In this document: positions 44,995 through 57,100 of the stretch, piece by piece
Position numbering within the stretch: the stretch's first letter is position 1
Layout of the letters: each line of letters starts with the position of its first letter
Assembly (NCBI RefSeq): GCF_030272615.1
Contig: NC_081406.1
Coordinates: forward strand, 244,459,218 to 244,523,217
Reading direction: 5' to 3'
DNA length: 64,000 nt
DNA from: Cryptomeria japonica
Taxonomy: Eukaryota; Streptophyta; Pinopsida; Cupressales; Cupressaceae
The notes under the pieces: generated by a model
Databases searched by the model: none
Seen by the model: only the letters and a program-made list of their open reading frames with translations
Told to the model about the DNA's origin: nothing
Program-made: the position numbers and the translations under genes

Positions 44995-47900
44995 TCATAT
45001 GTTAGGAAAATATATGATCCTAAGGACCACATACGACCCCTTAAGACACTATGTGATGGACTAAGGGGTATGTCGTTCACACTAGGATTTTATAAGGGGT
45101 CATATGTGGTTCTAACCACATATGACCCCTTAGGACACTATATGATCCTAAGGGGAATGTCATATGTATAGTAGGATGTTATAAGGGGTCATATGTGACC
45201 TACTAAGGGGTCACACATGTGTTAATGCATGTGTGACCCCTTAGGACACTATATGATCCTAAGGGGAATGTCATATGTACAGTAGGATGTTATAAGGGGT
45301 CATATGTGACCTACTAAGGGGTCACACATGTGTCAATGCATGCGTGACCCCTTAGGACCACATACGACCCCTTAAGACACTATGTGATGAACTAAGGGGT
45401 ATGTCATTCACACTAGGATTTTATAAGGGGTCATATGTGATTCTAACCATGTATGACCCCTTAGGACACTATATGATCCTAAGGGGAATGTCATATGTAC
45501 AACAAGATGTTATAAGGGGTCATATGTGACCTACTAAGGGGTCACGCATGTGTTAATGCATGTGTGACCCCTTAGGACCACATACGACCCCTTAAGACAC
45601 TATGTGATGGACTAAGGGGTATGTCATTCACACTAGGAATCTATAAGGGGTCATATGTGGTTCTAACCACATATGACCCCTTAGGACACTATATGATCCT
45701 AAGGGGAATGTCATATGTACAGTAGGATGTTATAAGGGGTCATATATGACCTACTAAGGGGTCACGCATGTGTTAATGCATGCGTGACCCCTTAGGACAA
45801 CATACGACCCTTTAAGACACTATGTGATGGACTAAGGGGTATGTCATTCACACTAGGATTCTATAAGGGGTCATATGCGGTTCTAAGGGGTCATGCATAT
45901 GTTATAACACATGCATGACCCCTCAGGACCACATATGACCCCTTATGACACTATGTGATCCTAAGGGGAATGTCATATGTACAGTAGGATGTTATAAGGG
46001 GTCATATGTGACCTACTAAGGGGTCATGCATATGTTAATGCATGCGTGAGCCCTTAGGACCACATATTCAACCCCTTAAGACACATAGGAAATGTCATAT
46101 GTACAGTAGGATGTTATAAGGGGTCATATGTGACCTACTATGGGGTCACACATGTGTCAATGCATGCATGACCCCTTAAGACCACATACGACCCCTTAAG
46201 ACACTATGTGATGAACTAAGGGGTATGTTGTTCACACTAGGATTTTATAAGGGGTCATATGTGGTTCTAACCACATATGACCCCTTAGGACACTATATGA
46301 TCCTAAGGGGAATGTCATATGTACAACAAGATGTTATAAGGGGTCATATGTGAGAACCACATATGACCCCTTAGGACACTATATGATCCTAAGGGGAATG
46401 TCATATGTACAACAGGATGTTATAAGGGGTCATATGTGACCTACTAAGGGGTCACGCATGTGTTAATGCATGCGTGACCCCTTAGGACCACATACGACCC
46501 CTTAAGACACTATGTGATGGACTAAGGGGTATGTCGTTCATAGTAGGATTCTATAAGGGGTCATATGCGGTTCTAAGGGGTCATCCATATGTTATAACAC
46601 ATGCATGACCCCTTAGGACCACATATGACCCCTTACGACACTATGTGATCCTAAGAGGAATGTCATATGTACAGTAGGATGTTATAAGGGGCCATATGTG
46701 ACCTACTAAGGGGTCATGCATGTGTTAATGCATGCGTGAGCCCTTAGGACCACATATTCAACCCCTTAGGACACATAGGAAATGTCATATGTACAGTAGG
46801 ATGATATAAGGGGTCATATGTGACCTTCTAAGGGGTCACACATGTGTCAATGCATGCGTGACCCCTTGGGACCACATACGACCCCTTAAGACACTATGTG
46901 ATGGACTAAGGGGTATGTCGTTCACACTAGGATTTTATAAGGGGTCATATGTGGTTCTAACCACATATGACCCCTTAGGACACTATATGATCCTAAGGGG
47001 AATGTCATATGTATAGTAGGATGTTCTAAGGGGTCATATGTGACCTACTAAGGGGTCACACATGTGTTAATGCATGTGTGACCCCTTAGGACACTATATG
47101 ATCCTAAGGGGAATGTCATATGTACAGTAGGATGTTATAAGGGGTCATATGTGACCTACTAAGGGGTCACACATGTGTCAATGCATGCGTGACCCCTTAG
47201 GACCACATACGACCCCTTAAGACACTATGTGATGAACTAAGGGGTATGTCGTTCACACTAGGACTTTATAAGGGGTCATATGTGGTTCTAACCACATATG
47301 ACCCCTTAGGACACTATATGATCCTAAGGGGAATGTCATATGTACAACAGGATGTTATAAGGGGTCATATGTGACCTACTAATGGGTCACACATGTGTTA
47401 ATGCATGCGTGACCCCTTAGGACCACATACGACCCCTTAAGACACTATGTGATGGACTAAGGGGTATGTTGTTCACAGTAGGATTCTATAAGGGGTCATA
47501 TGCGGTTCTAAGGGGTCATGCATATGTTATAACACATGCATGACCCCTTAGGACCACATATGACCCCTTACGACACTATGTGATCCTAAGGGGAATGTCA
47601 TATGTACAGTAGGATGTTATAAGGGGTCATATGTAACCTACTAACGGGTCATGCATGTGTTAATGCATGCGTGAGCCCTTAGGACCACATATTCAACCCC
47701 TTTGGACACATAGGAAATGTCATATGTACAGTAGGATGTTATAAGGGGTCATATGTGACCTTCTAAGGGGTCACACATGTGTCAATGCATGCGTGACCCC
47801 TTAGGACCACATACGACCCCTTAAGACACTATGTGATGGACTAAGGGGTATGTTGTTCACACTAGGATTTTATAAGGGGTCATATGTGGTTCTAACCACA

Positions 47901-50170
47901 TATGACGCCTTAGGACACTATATGATCCTAAGGGGAATGTCATATGTATAGTAGGATGTTATAAGGGGTCATATGTGACCTACTAAGGGGTCACACATGT
48001 GTTAATGCATGTGTGACCCCTTAGGACACTATATGATCCTAAGGGGAATGTCATATGTACAGTAGGATGTTATAAGGGGTCATATGTGACCTACTAAGGG
48101 GTCACACATGTGTCAATGCATGCGTGACCCCTTAGGACCACATACGACCCCTTAAGACACTATGTGATGAACAAAGGGGTATGTCGTTCACACTAGGATT
48201 TTATAAGGGGTCATATGTGGTTCTAACCACATATGACCCCTTAGGACACTATATGATCCTAAGGGGAATGTCATATGTACAACAGGATGTTATAAGGGGT
48301 CATATGTGACCTACTAAGGGGTCACGCATGTGTTAATGCATGTGTGACCCCTTAGGACCACATACGACCCCTTAAGACACTATGTGATGGACTAAGGGGT
48401 ATGTCATTCACAGTAGGATTCTATAAGGGGTCATATGCGGTTCAAAGGGGTCATGCATATGTTATAACACATGCATGACCCCTTAGGATCACATATGACC
48501 CCTTACGACACTATGTGATCCTAAGGGGAATGTCATATGTACAGTAGGATGTTATAAGGGGTCATATGTGACCTACTAAGGGGTCATGCATGTGTTAATG
48601 CATGCGTGAGCCCTTAGGACCACATATTCAACCCCTTAGGACACATAGGAAATGTCATATGTATAGTAGGATGTTATAAGGGGTCATATGTGAACTTCTA
48701 AGGGGTCACACATGTGTCAATGCATGCGTGACCCCTTAGGACCACATACGACCCCTTAAGACACTATGTGATGGACTAAGGGGTATGTCATTCACACTAG
48801 GATTTTATAAGGGGTCATATGTGGTTCTAACCACATATGAACCCTTAGGACACTATATGATCCTAAGGGGAATGTCATATGTACAACAGGATGTTATAAG
48901 GGGTCATATGTGACCTACTAAGGGGTCACGCATGTGTTAGGACCACATATGACCCCTTAAGACACTATGTGATGGACTAAGGGGTATGTCATTCACAGCA
49001 GGATTCTATAAGGGGTCATATGCGGTTCTAAGGGGTCATGCATATGTTATAAAACATGCATGACCCCTTAGGACCACATATGACCCCTTATGACACTATG
49101 TGATCCTAAGGGGAATGTCATATGTACAGTAGGATGTTATAAGGGGTCATATGTGACCTACTAAGGGGTCATGCATGTGTTAATGCATGCGTGAGCCCTT
49201 AGAACCACATATTCAACCCCTTAGGACACAAAGGAAATGTCATATGTACAGTAGGATGTTATAAGGGCTCATATGTGACCTACTAAGGGGTCACACATGT
49301 GTCAATGCATGCGTGACCCCTTAGGACCACATACGACCCCTTAAGACACTATGTGATGAACTAAGGGGTATGTCGTTCACACTAGGATTTTATAAGGGGT
49401 CATATGTGGTTCTAACCACATATGACCCCTTAGGACACTATATGATCCTAAGGGGAATGTCATATGTACAATAGGATGTTATAAGGGGTCATATGTGACC
49501 TACTAAGGGGTCACGCATGTGTTAATGCATGCGTGACCCCTTAGGACAACATACGACCCCTTAAGACACTATGTGATGAATTAAGGGGTATGTCGTTCAC
49601 ACTAGGATTTTATAAGGTGTCATATGCGGTTCTAAGGGTTCATGCATGTGTTATAACACATGCATGACCCCTCAGGACCACATATGACCCCTTATGACAC
49701 TAAGTGATCCTAAGGGGAATGTCATATGTATAGTAGGATGTTATAAGGGGTCCTATGTGACCTACTAAGGGGTCACACATGTGTTAATGCATGCATGACC
49801 CCTTAGGACCACATACGACCCCTTAAGACGCTATGTGATGGACTAAGGGGTATGTCGTTCATACTAGGATTTTATAAAGGGTCATATGTGGTTGTAATGG
49901 GTCACACATGTGTTAAGTCACTATTTGATGGACTAAGGGGTATGTCATTCACACTACAATTTTATAAGAGGTCATATGCGGTTCTAAGGGGTCACGCATG
50001 TGTTATAACACATGTGTGACCCCTTAGAACCATGTATGACCCCTTAGGACACTAGATGTGATCCTAAAGGGAATGTCATACATGTACACTACTATGTTAT
50101 ATGTGATCTTCTATGACCTCCTAAGGGAACGTATAGTGTCATATGTGGTCTTAAGGGGTCATGTTGTGCG
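44995..50170. repeat. 5.2-kb internal satellite with higher-order structure
   Basis: The array is built from AAGGGGTCATATGTG and its reverse complement CACATATGACCCCTT, alternating with CATGCGTGACCCC- and TATGATCCTAAGGGG-type arms. The anchor ACACTATGTGATG recurs at 45046, 45377, 45597, 45817, 46201, 46507, 46891, 47222, 47442, 47826, 48157, 48377, 48761, 48962, 49346 and 49566. Spacings are almost always 331, 220 or 384 bases. The triplet 331+220+384 (935 bp) repeats exactly twice from 46891 to 48761. It is non-coding and lies wholly inside the 15-kb transposon. Confidence 0.93.
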
Positions 50171-50804
50171 TGTAATAGGATGTGAAAATGGGTCACATTG
50201 TAGAGGAAATTTAATTTGTTTAAATTTGTTATCTAAATTTTCTAATGTTTATTTAAATTAATTTTTCTAACGTTTTTCTTTTTTTGCTAATTTTTTTCTA
50301 AGTTCTAATTTACTACAGGTTAGTTTTCTATGTTTTTCATAACAATTTTTTAAAATGTCGAAAAAAATATACATCTATACAATTATGTAATTTTAAAAAC
50401 AAATTGACACATTTCAATCAAAACATTAAATTATCAAACATTTTTCTAAAATAATGAAAAACAATAAATTATCAAACATTTTTCTAAAATGTTGAAAAAC
50501 AATAACTATATACAATTATTTAATTAAAAAAATAAATTAACAAACAAATTATTTACAAATTTAATAAAAAAAAACATTATTAAACCAAACAAAGGGTTAT
50601 TTTGTGCACCTGATATAACAAAGGTCGAAAACTGAAATGGGAAAGATGCTAACTGCTGCAGACAAAGTTTGGTGACGTGATGCTGACGACTGGTTCGATC
50701 CAACCCCCACCAGACAGAAAAAGTCAAATTTGATAATGACCTTTTAACTGTCATTTTTGATATTTATAAATTTAAAAAAAAACCCTAACCGAAAAGGGTT
50801 CGAG
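50171..50804. other. AT-rich spacer, no gene seen
   Basis: Holds TTTTTCTAA repeats, for example AAATTATCAAACATTTTTCT twice near 50425-50485. No coding sequence is recognised on either strand. Confidence 0.5.
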
Positions 50805-50970
50805 TGAATGGGGGGTTCGAGCGAACCAATTAAAATATTAATATTTTAATGGGTTCGCTCGAACCCAAAAGTTGCGCAATGTTCGAGCGAACCCAAGTCA
50901 GAAGGTTGGTTCGCTCGGACTGCCAGGGGTAGTTCGAGCGAACATTCCTATTTCGCTCGAACATGGGCAA
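50805..50970. repeat. Right subterminal GTTCGAGCGAAC motif array
   Basis: About seven copies in both orientations, including GGTTCGAGCGAACC, GGGTTCGCTCGAACCC, TGTTCGAGCGAACCC, GGTTCGCTCGGAC, AGTTCGAGCGAAC and TTCGCTCGAAC. This is the same motif as at 36755-36925, here only about 70 bases inside the right end. Confidence 0.8.
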
Positions 50971-50978
50971 ATCCGAAA

Positions 50979-51019
50979 TTCCCACTTTCGCCAAATTCCT
51001 TCGTTGGCAAAAGTGGGAA
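50979..51019. other. Terminal hairpin at right end
   Basis: TTCCCACTTTCGCCAA (50979-50994) is followed after 9 bases by TTGGCAAAAGTGGGAA (51004-51019), a 16-bp stem with one mismatch. The right arm is part of the TIR, so the TIR core is present twice in opposite orientation at this end. Confidence 0.7.
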
Positions 51020-51043
51020 CCAGCTTTGTGAATTCACCCTCTG

Positions 51044-53695
51044 ACCAGATGTTGCACCCCCATCTCTACCTGCTCCCCCACGAGCCCCTGCACCACTTCA
51101 TCTATCTCTCTGGGGAGGACCCATCACACCACCACTACTTTGCATCCTCAGAGACCGCTCTGATCTCGCCTACCGCATCTGGGAATAGCTTAGTGCTCAC
51201 TGACTAGCTGGCACCACCTGCTCGTATAACCCCCGCCAATACTCCATCTCCGCATGTGCCCGTTGAATCTCCCTCATCACCTCCCTAGTAGGACCTTGTG
51301 CTCCTACTCCAACCCGGACTCTCTCCTGTAGCTCTACTAATCTCTCCACTACATCATCCCTCTCCCACAACACCACAGTCAGCTCTGACTCTCGTGCAAA
51401 TAGCTGCACATCTCTAGTTGCTACCTCTGCCTCCAAATCCTCTACGCGAGTCTGCAAATATCCTATCATATGATCCTGCAGATCTCCACCTACAGCTCCC
51501 TCCCCCATATCCATAGGTGCCTCCCTAGTGGCTCCCTCTCCCATAGCTCCCTCCTCTATCTCCATAGGTGCATGTCCCTCACCTGCATCCCGACCACCTA
51601 ACCTCATGCCTCTCTGCATTAAAGGTCCCTGAGATAGCCGCAAACCCTGCCCACCTCTCCCTCTCCATTGTAATTGACCACCACCTCCACCCCCACCTCT
51701 AAATCCACCACCTCCTCCGAACCCATCACCCCCTCTTCCTCCTCCTCCATCCCCACCACCACCATATCCATCACCCCCATCCCCTCTCCCCCATCCTCCT
51801 ACTACTTTGCGACCTCCTCTCCTCCTCCGTCTCCATCCCCTCTCCTCCTCAAAATCTAGAATCAGCTCTGTCGGATCTGATATCCACGGAATCGGATGTG
51901 CTGCAATATACTGTGTATACTCCTCTAACATCCCAACATCCACCATCCTCGGCCTCATCTACCATGGTCTCGCCTGTAGTGTGCGAAACTCTGCTAATGC
52001 CTGATCATATGATAATACTGGCCCCCATAAGTACCTCTCTCGGACCACCCTGGCATACTCTCCTGAACCACTAGGAAATCCCTGCCTCCGCCCAAACTGT
52101 CTCAACACCCTGCTCGGAAGCTGTCTCTCCACATTGTAGGTTGTCCTACCAATGAGGTATTGTGTCATAAACACATATGGCAAGGCCTCTGCATCATCCT
52201 CCCATAGCTCACACTCAATGTACAACCTCCAGATCACTGTGTCCAAGTCATCCAGTGCCCGTCGCCACCACTCTAGCTTCCCCAGGTGGGGCTGACTCAT
52301 CATACCACCATACATATATACATATGGCTGATCCATCGCTTGGAATTGCAGACTGACTGGTCAAGTCTCAGGTAGGTGTTCCCATGCCCAAATATGCAAT
52401 AATGTGATACTGACTCCCAATGAGCCCCTCTCTCAGTATGCGACCTCATGAAGATCCCAATATAGGTGCGATAGTACACACGGTCCCCATGCAAACTGGG
52501 TCCCCTCTGTAATCATCTACTTGATCACCTGCCCCCACCCAACGGCCAGTCCATGTGATCGTCTATCCAGACACAGTACTCCCCCAACAATCCCCGATAG
52601 TACTGCTGGTAATGGCTCATACAACACGGCTATGTCCTCCCAGGCTATCGATCCATCATCAACATAGACATCCTCCTCAAAAAATCTCTGCACTGCTAGA
52701 GTCCCCCATGCTTGGTCATAGCTCACTAGCTCTCCTCGGATGGAAATGTGCAGGATGTGTCATACATCCTCCAGAGTCACTGTCATCTCTCCTTGTGCTA
52801 AGTGAAACGAGCATGTCTCACTATGCCACCTCTCTGCCAATGTTGTAATCAAACCATGATTCATTGGAATCACAGGCATATACATCACATTATAAAAACC
52901 TGTTGCTGCAATGCAATCCACCTTCGCCTTTGTCAACCGATCATGCAACACTTGTGTGGCGGGATGCCTCTCGCGGAACTGTAAGATGCAAAGATCCTCC
53001 TACACAAGTGCATCAACCATCATCATCAGTTGTTTTGTTTCAAAATTTCTTAAGTTTAAACCTAGACTATCAATAAATACTTTGATCCAGTATCTTTGGG
53101 TCTCAACAGGTAAGTAATCATGGCACACTTAGACTTCAACATGCATTTATCCTAATGACCTAAGTCTCATTAGGGCAGCTATGGTTCAAAACAACTTTCA
53201 CCTCATCTCTCCATCCATCCATCATTGGCAATAGGAGATTTTTGTTCAAACAAACTGGGACATCTATTCAACTACACAAAAGCGCTATATTACACACAAC
53301 AACGCTTATCTCCTAACAATAGCACTCAAACAATAATAGCACTATATTAACTACACAATAGCGCTACCTCACCACAACAACGCTCAATCAACCACCCCAT
53401 AGCGCTAACAAAATGGAAGCGCTAAAACAACTATGCAATAGCGCTAACCTTGGCAAAAGTGCTAAAACCACTATGCAAAAGCGCCATAGTGACACAATAG
53501 CGCTAATTAAGTTAACAACAGTGCCAAAACATAGTTTTAGTGCTATTGTCTTGACTTAACTTGGACCTAGCTAAAATAATATAAAAAATGCACAAAAATC
53601 AAAAATTCAAATTCACATACCGCTGGTCTGTAGTCGTCTGGCCACTAGAATCGACGGACTCATTCTAATCAGTGTTTTGCTATGGGAACCGACAT
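51044..53695 (-). pseudogene. Antisense plant-mobile-domain (PMD) gene of the Tat-like element
   Basis: Exon 1 is 53695-53621 (ATG at 53695, ending ..WPDDYRPA). The intron is 53620-53000 (GTATGTG...TGTGTAG). Exon 2 from 52999 reads EDLCILQFRERHPAT, GLITTLAERWHSETCSFHLA then GEMTVTLEDV, SYDQAWGTLAVQRFF and, after a frame change, WRRALDDLDTVIWRLYIECE and LPSRVLRQFGRRQGFPSGSG. The GEMTVTLEDV block after W..ETCSFH is the hallmark of the PMD (aminotransferase-like) family. A glycine-rich tail follows, in frame to the transposon insertion at 51040. Premature stops in exon 1 and at 51197, 51170 and 51098 are TGA or TAG. Antisense PMD frames near the 3' LTR are known in Tat-lineage elements. Confidence 0.75.
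53280..53560. repeat. Degenerate AATAGCGCTAA array in the antisense intron
   Basis: About 14 degenerate copies spaced roughly 20 bases apart of the palindromic core TAGCGCTA (variants AACGCT, AAGCGCTA, TAGTGCTA). They lie inside the putative intron of the antisense PMD gene. Confidence 0.7.
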
Positions 53696-54096
53696 CCTGA
53701 CTGCTGCTTGCTCCTCCAAAAGGTCAAAACCAGAGCTAAGATTTCACTATGAATGCAAGTGCAAATGAGCTTATTTTCACCCCTTTCTCCCCATATAAAC
53801 CCTTCATTGAAACCCTAATCTTCCCCTGCTCACCGTCATGGTCCTGTGAACTTCCTGAGCCTCTCATTTCTTCATTTTATCTCTGATTTCTTCTATTTTT
53901 CACCAGTATTGCTAAAAATTTCTCTTCTACCACCCTGAGAAATTTCATCCTTTTTCGAGAGATCGCCCGATTTTTTGAAATTTTTCGACCCATCTCTCGA
54001 GGGGGCATACCACCCATTAAATTAACATTTTATGGGGCATATCTCTTCACACCTATTTTTCTTTCTTTGAAACAACGCGATAAACCACACCATCTC
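53696..54096 (+). other. Spacer between antisense gene and 3' LTR
   Basis: About 400 bases with no gene recognised. On the minus strand it would contain the promoter of the PMD gene: a TATATG-like ATATAAACCC block (plus strand, near 53794) is seen, but its role is uncertain. Confidence 0.35.
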
Positions 54097-54109
54097 AAAG
54101 AGGGGCAAA
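54097..54109 (+). other. Tat-like polypurine tract
   Basis: AAAGAGGGGCAAA sits directly before TGTAGTCAC, the start of repeat copy 2. This purine tract plus TGTAG start is a familiar 3' LTR boundary in Tat/Ogre elements and supports reading copy 2 as a 3' LTR. Confidence 0.7.
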
Positions 54110-57100
54110 TGTAGTCACATAAATCTGTCCATTTTAATTAAATGAATATTTCGTATTTATTTGATTAAAAATCCACTAGCCATCAGTTAATTAAATTAAT
54201 ATTTAATTAATTCATCTTCAATCATTCTCCTATTAATTAAATAAATTATTCAATTTATTTTAATTAATTCATTAAACCAAATTCACACTCAATTAAATGA
54301 ATAAATTCTATTTATTCAATTTAATCCTCTTTCCTCTTTTAAATAAATTAAATAAAACATTTATTTAAATCATTTATTCCCCCCCACTTGCATTTTCCTA
54401 CATCTCCCACTTGCCCTTCCTAAATTCCTCTAGAACCTATCTAATCCTAATCAATTAGCCTAATTCATCCCCTAATTATTGTCACATTCCTAAGCAACTT
54501 GGAGTCACTTCTCAAAGACTTCAAAGTCTTTGAAAAACATTTAATGCTTTGTGTGTTCAACAATTTAACCTCTAAAAGTCTTCCAAACCACTTATGGCTC
54601 TTACATGACCATTTATGGTTAACTCCTAACTCAACCCTCATGTGACTCATGCGTCTCCTCAAACATTTATTGCTTTGACCATGGTTATCCCTTTTACCTT
54701 TGCACAAGAGTTTATCCATTGAATAAAAGCTTTATACTTTCAATAAAGAATTTGTTCACTCAACCCAACCTTGACCTTAACTCCCAAGTTAACTCTCAGG
54801 TCATGTCAAACATTTAATGCTTATTCCCTCTCCTCTCAACCCCTCTCATGTTGACACTTGTCATCCTGGGATTGGGTTGAAAGCCTTCACATGGATTTGA
54901 TATCATTCAATCCTAACCCTTGTTGAGATTACTAAATCTCAACCATCCATTGCTCCATTTTTCATATAAATAGAGCCCATTTCTTCATAATCCAGATCCT
55001 AAAAACTTGTATGCATTTATTCTATAGATATTTCTAGAGAGCATTTAGCATCATATTCACTCTTTTGGTTTAAAATCAATTAGTTAATTAGATAAATCTC
55101 TCATTTCAACTACTATTCACACTTGCATAGCATAGTTAAAACATTTCAATCTTGAACCTCCATATGCATCCATAGTGCAAAAAGCTGCTGAGCGATACAC
55201 TAATTTGGAACTTGGAGAGGAGAGAAACAAAGGAGAAGGAGCTAAGAGCATGTTAGAAGGCATTTGGAGATGCCTTGTGATATTTGTTCCCTAGTTAGAT
55301 ACTTTAGCATGTTTTTAGTGTCTCTTTTGATATGCCTTTTTAGATAAGTTTTTGGTTGAATAACACTAACCTTTGATCCTTGTTTCTTGTTGTTCTTGTG
55401 TGTTATACGACCACAGGCTTTAGTCTAACCATTGTCCATTTCGTAGAGCATCATATGCAATATTTATTTGTGAGATATATCTGCGTGTGCGAACATTGAA
55501 TTGATGTTTCAGTAGCAGAGGAGAAGTGCGAAAGAGTGTGAAGAAGTGGAAAGACCAGAGTTTGAGTATCTATGCTTAATCAGAACTGTAACCAGGCATG
55601 TGGAGATGCTATTTCATTAGTTCATGATTCTCCAGATGTAATCCAAATATTTTTGTAAGACAGTTCTCAATTCTTCCTCAAGGTTGTAACCTTTCTTCTT
55701 TTGTGATTTGAGTAGTGAGCTCTAGGAAGTGCATTTCAATGCATGTGCATTCCCCATTGAAATATTTCACTTACTCCTAACATGATATTATCTCATTGCG
55801 GGTAGGTTCCCGTTGTGGTTTTTCCCTTAACTAGGTTTTCCACGTCAAAAATCTTGGTGTTATGTGTGTTATTGATGTGGTGATGGTTTATGCTTTCATT
55901 GTTAATAATCAGATCCAAATTTAAGTTTTAGTTGTATAGAGTTTATGAGAAAACTGATTCACCACCCCCCCCCTCTCAATTTGTTGCCTTGTTTCAAACA
56001 TATTACATTCAAGCAAACACATAAACAAGAATTCAATACAGATGTGAGGCTAGTCTAGCAAGTCATCCACCTCCCAATCTTGCTTAACATCATTTAGCGA
56101 TGGTTAAAAAGATGCAAGAGGAGCCACAACAAGAATAATAGATAGAGCTAGAACAATTTCCAAACAAGGACTTGTAGCATCCTAAATTGTACTACCTTAC
56201 AATTTTGTCCATATTTGGGCCCTCGCCTTAGCATTCATGCTCTGAGGCCTGACGAGGACCTAATTCTACTCATACTATGCAATTTTACCACCATCTTCAC
56301 CTCACACTTCATCCTACCCTCAATTTTCAGTCTCTAATGGTCACAAGGTTCGGGTAGGAATCTCGACACCATGTCAGTTGATTTTGGAAAATTAATTTAT
56401 TTTTCGATGAGCAAGTATAAAAGGAGGTCTACCCCTCTCATTTTGATATATCTGAAAAATTAATCACACATTTATAAAGCAATCAAGAATTCAATTTCAA
56501 GTGAGCAAGCAATCAATCTTCTTTCAAGCATTGGAGTTAAAATTTATTTTCTATGTCATTGAAGACTTCATGAAACCCTAATTCCATGTGAATACAAACA
56601 AAACTTCACAAGGAGGTATAGTGTTTATGTTTTAGTCATTATTCAACATCTCCCTCAAAAGGAGAACCTTTACATAATTACTACAATTCAATCATTTTCA
56701 TTTCTATTCCATGGTTAATTTCAAAACCAAGGTTTGACCTAAGGCAAACCCCTATTCCCAACCTATTTCCCTTCTCTATTATGTGTAGGAGCAAGTACAA
56801 AGATGGGATATTCAAAATTGGCTTTATTTACAGTGAAAAATCAATCCCGCATTGCAGTGCAAAACGTGCAGAGGACCAGATCGACCACCATCTTGGTCTT
56901 GACAAATCAAGAGCACCTTCGAGGAGCAAGTCTAAATACTCTTACAATTATTAGATCCAGGCTCATGGATCGATCCAACAATTATATCTTACTGTTCATG
57001 CATTTTTACATCAATTCTAGCACATTTACCCTAATTTCAACATTTTCACAATTCAACTTAAAAGAAGGCAGTCCAATCAAATCTAGTAAATCCAATAGAA

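Larger units (their letters stand above)
35948..51039. mobile_element. 15.1-kb TIR DNA transposon, Sola-like, with intact transposase
   Basis: The left end is GGGTGAACTCACAA and the right end, read inward on the minus strand, is GGGTGAATTCACAA; both continue with TGGTTCCCACTTTT, giving TIRs of about 35 bp with few mismatches. TCTG flanks the element on both sides (35944-35947 and 51040-51043). Excising it rejoins an antisense PMD reading frame that then meets its stop at 35933. Contents: TATA-like box, five-exon transposase gene (plus), a 487-bp tandem duplication, a second gene (minus), a 5.2-kb satellite, and subterminal motif arrays at both ends. Sola is suggested by the 4-bp duplication and DDE layout; this is an inference. 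Confidence 0.88.

Noticed and set aside
44995-50170. CRISPR-like array (regular repeats with palindromes)
   Set aside because: Units are long (220-384 bp), the whole unit is conserved with no unique spacers, and the context is a plant transposon with no cas genes.
35943-51043. CACTA-type superfamily assignment for the 15-kb element
   Set aside because: Ends are GGGTGAA rather than CACTA/G and the duplication is best read as 4 bp, not 3 bp. Large size and subterminal repeats are CACTA-like but not sufficient.
51674-51859. Plus-strand open frame rich in serine, threonine and proline
   Set aside because: It is the shadow of the glycine/arginine-rich tail of the antisense PMD gene on the other strand.
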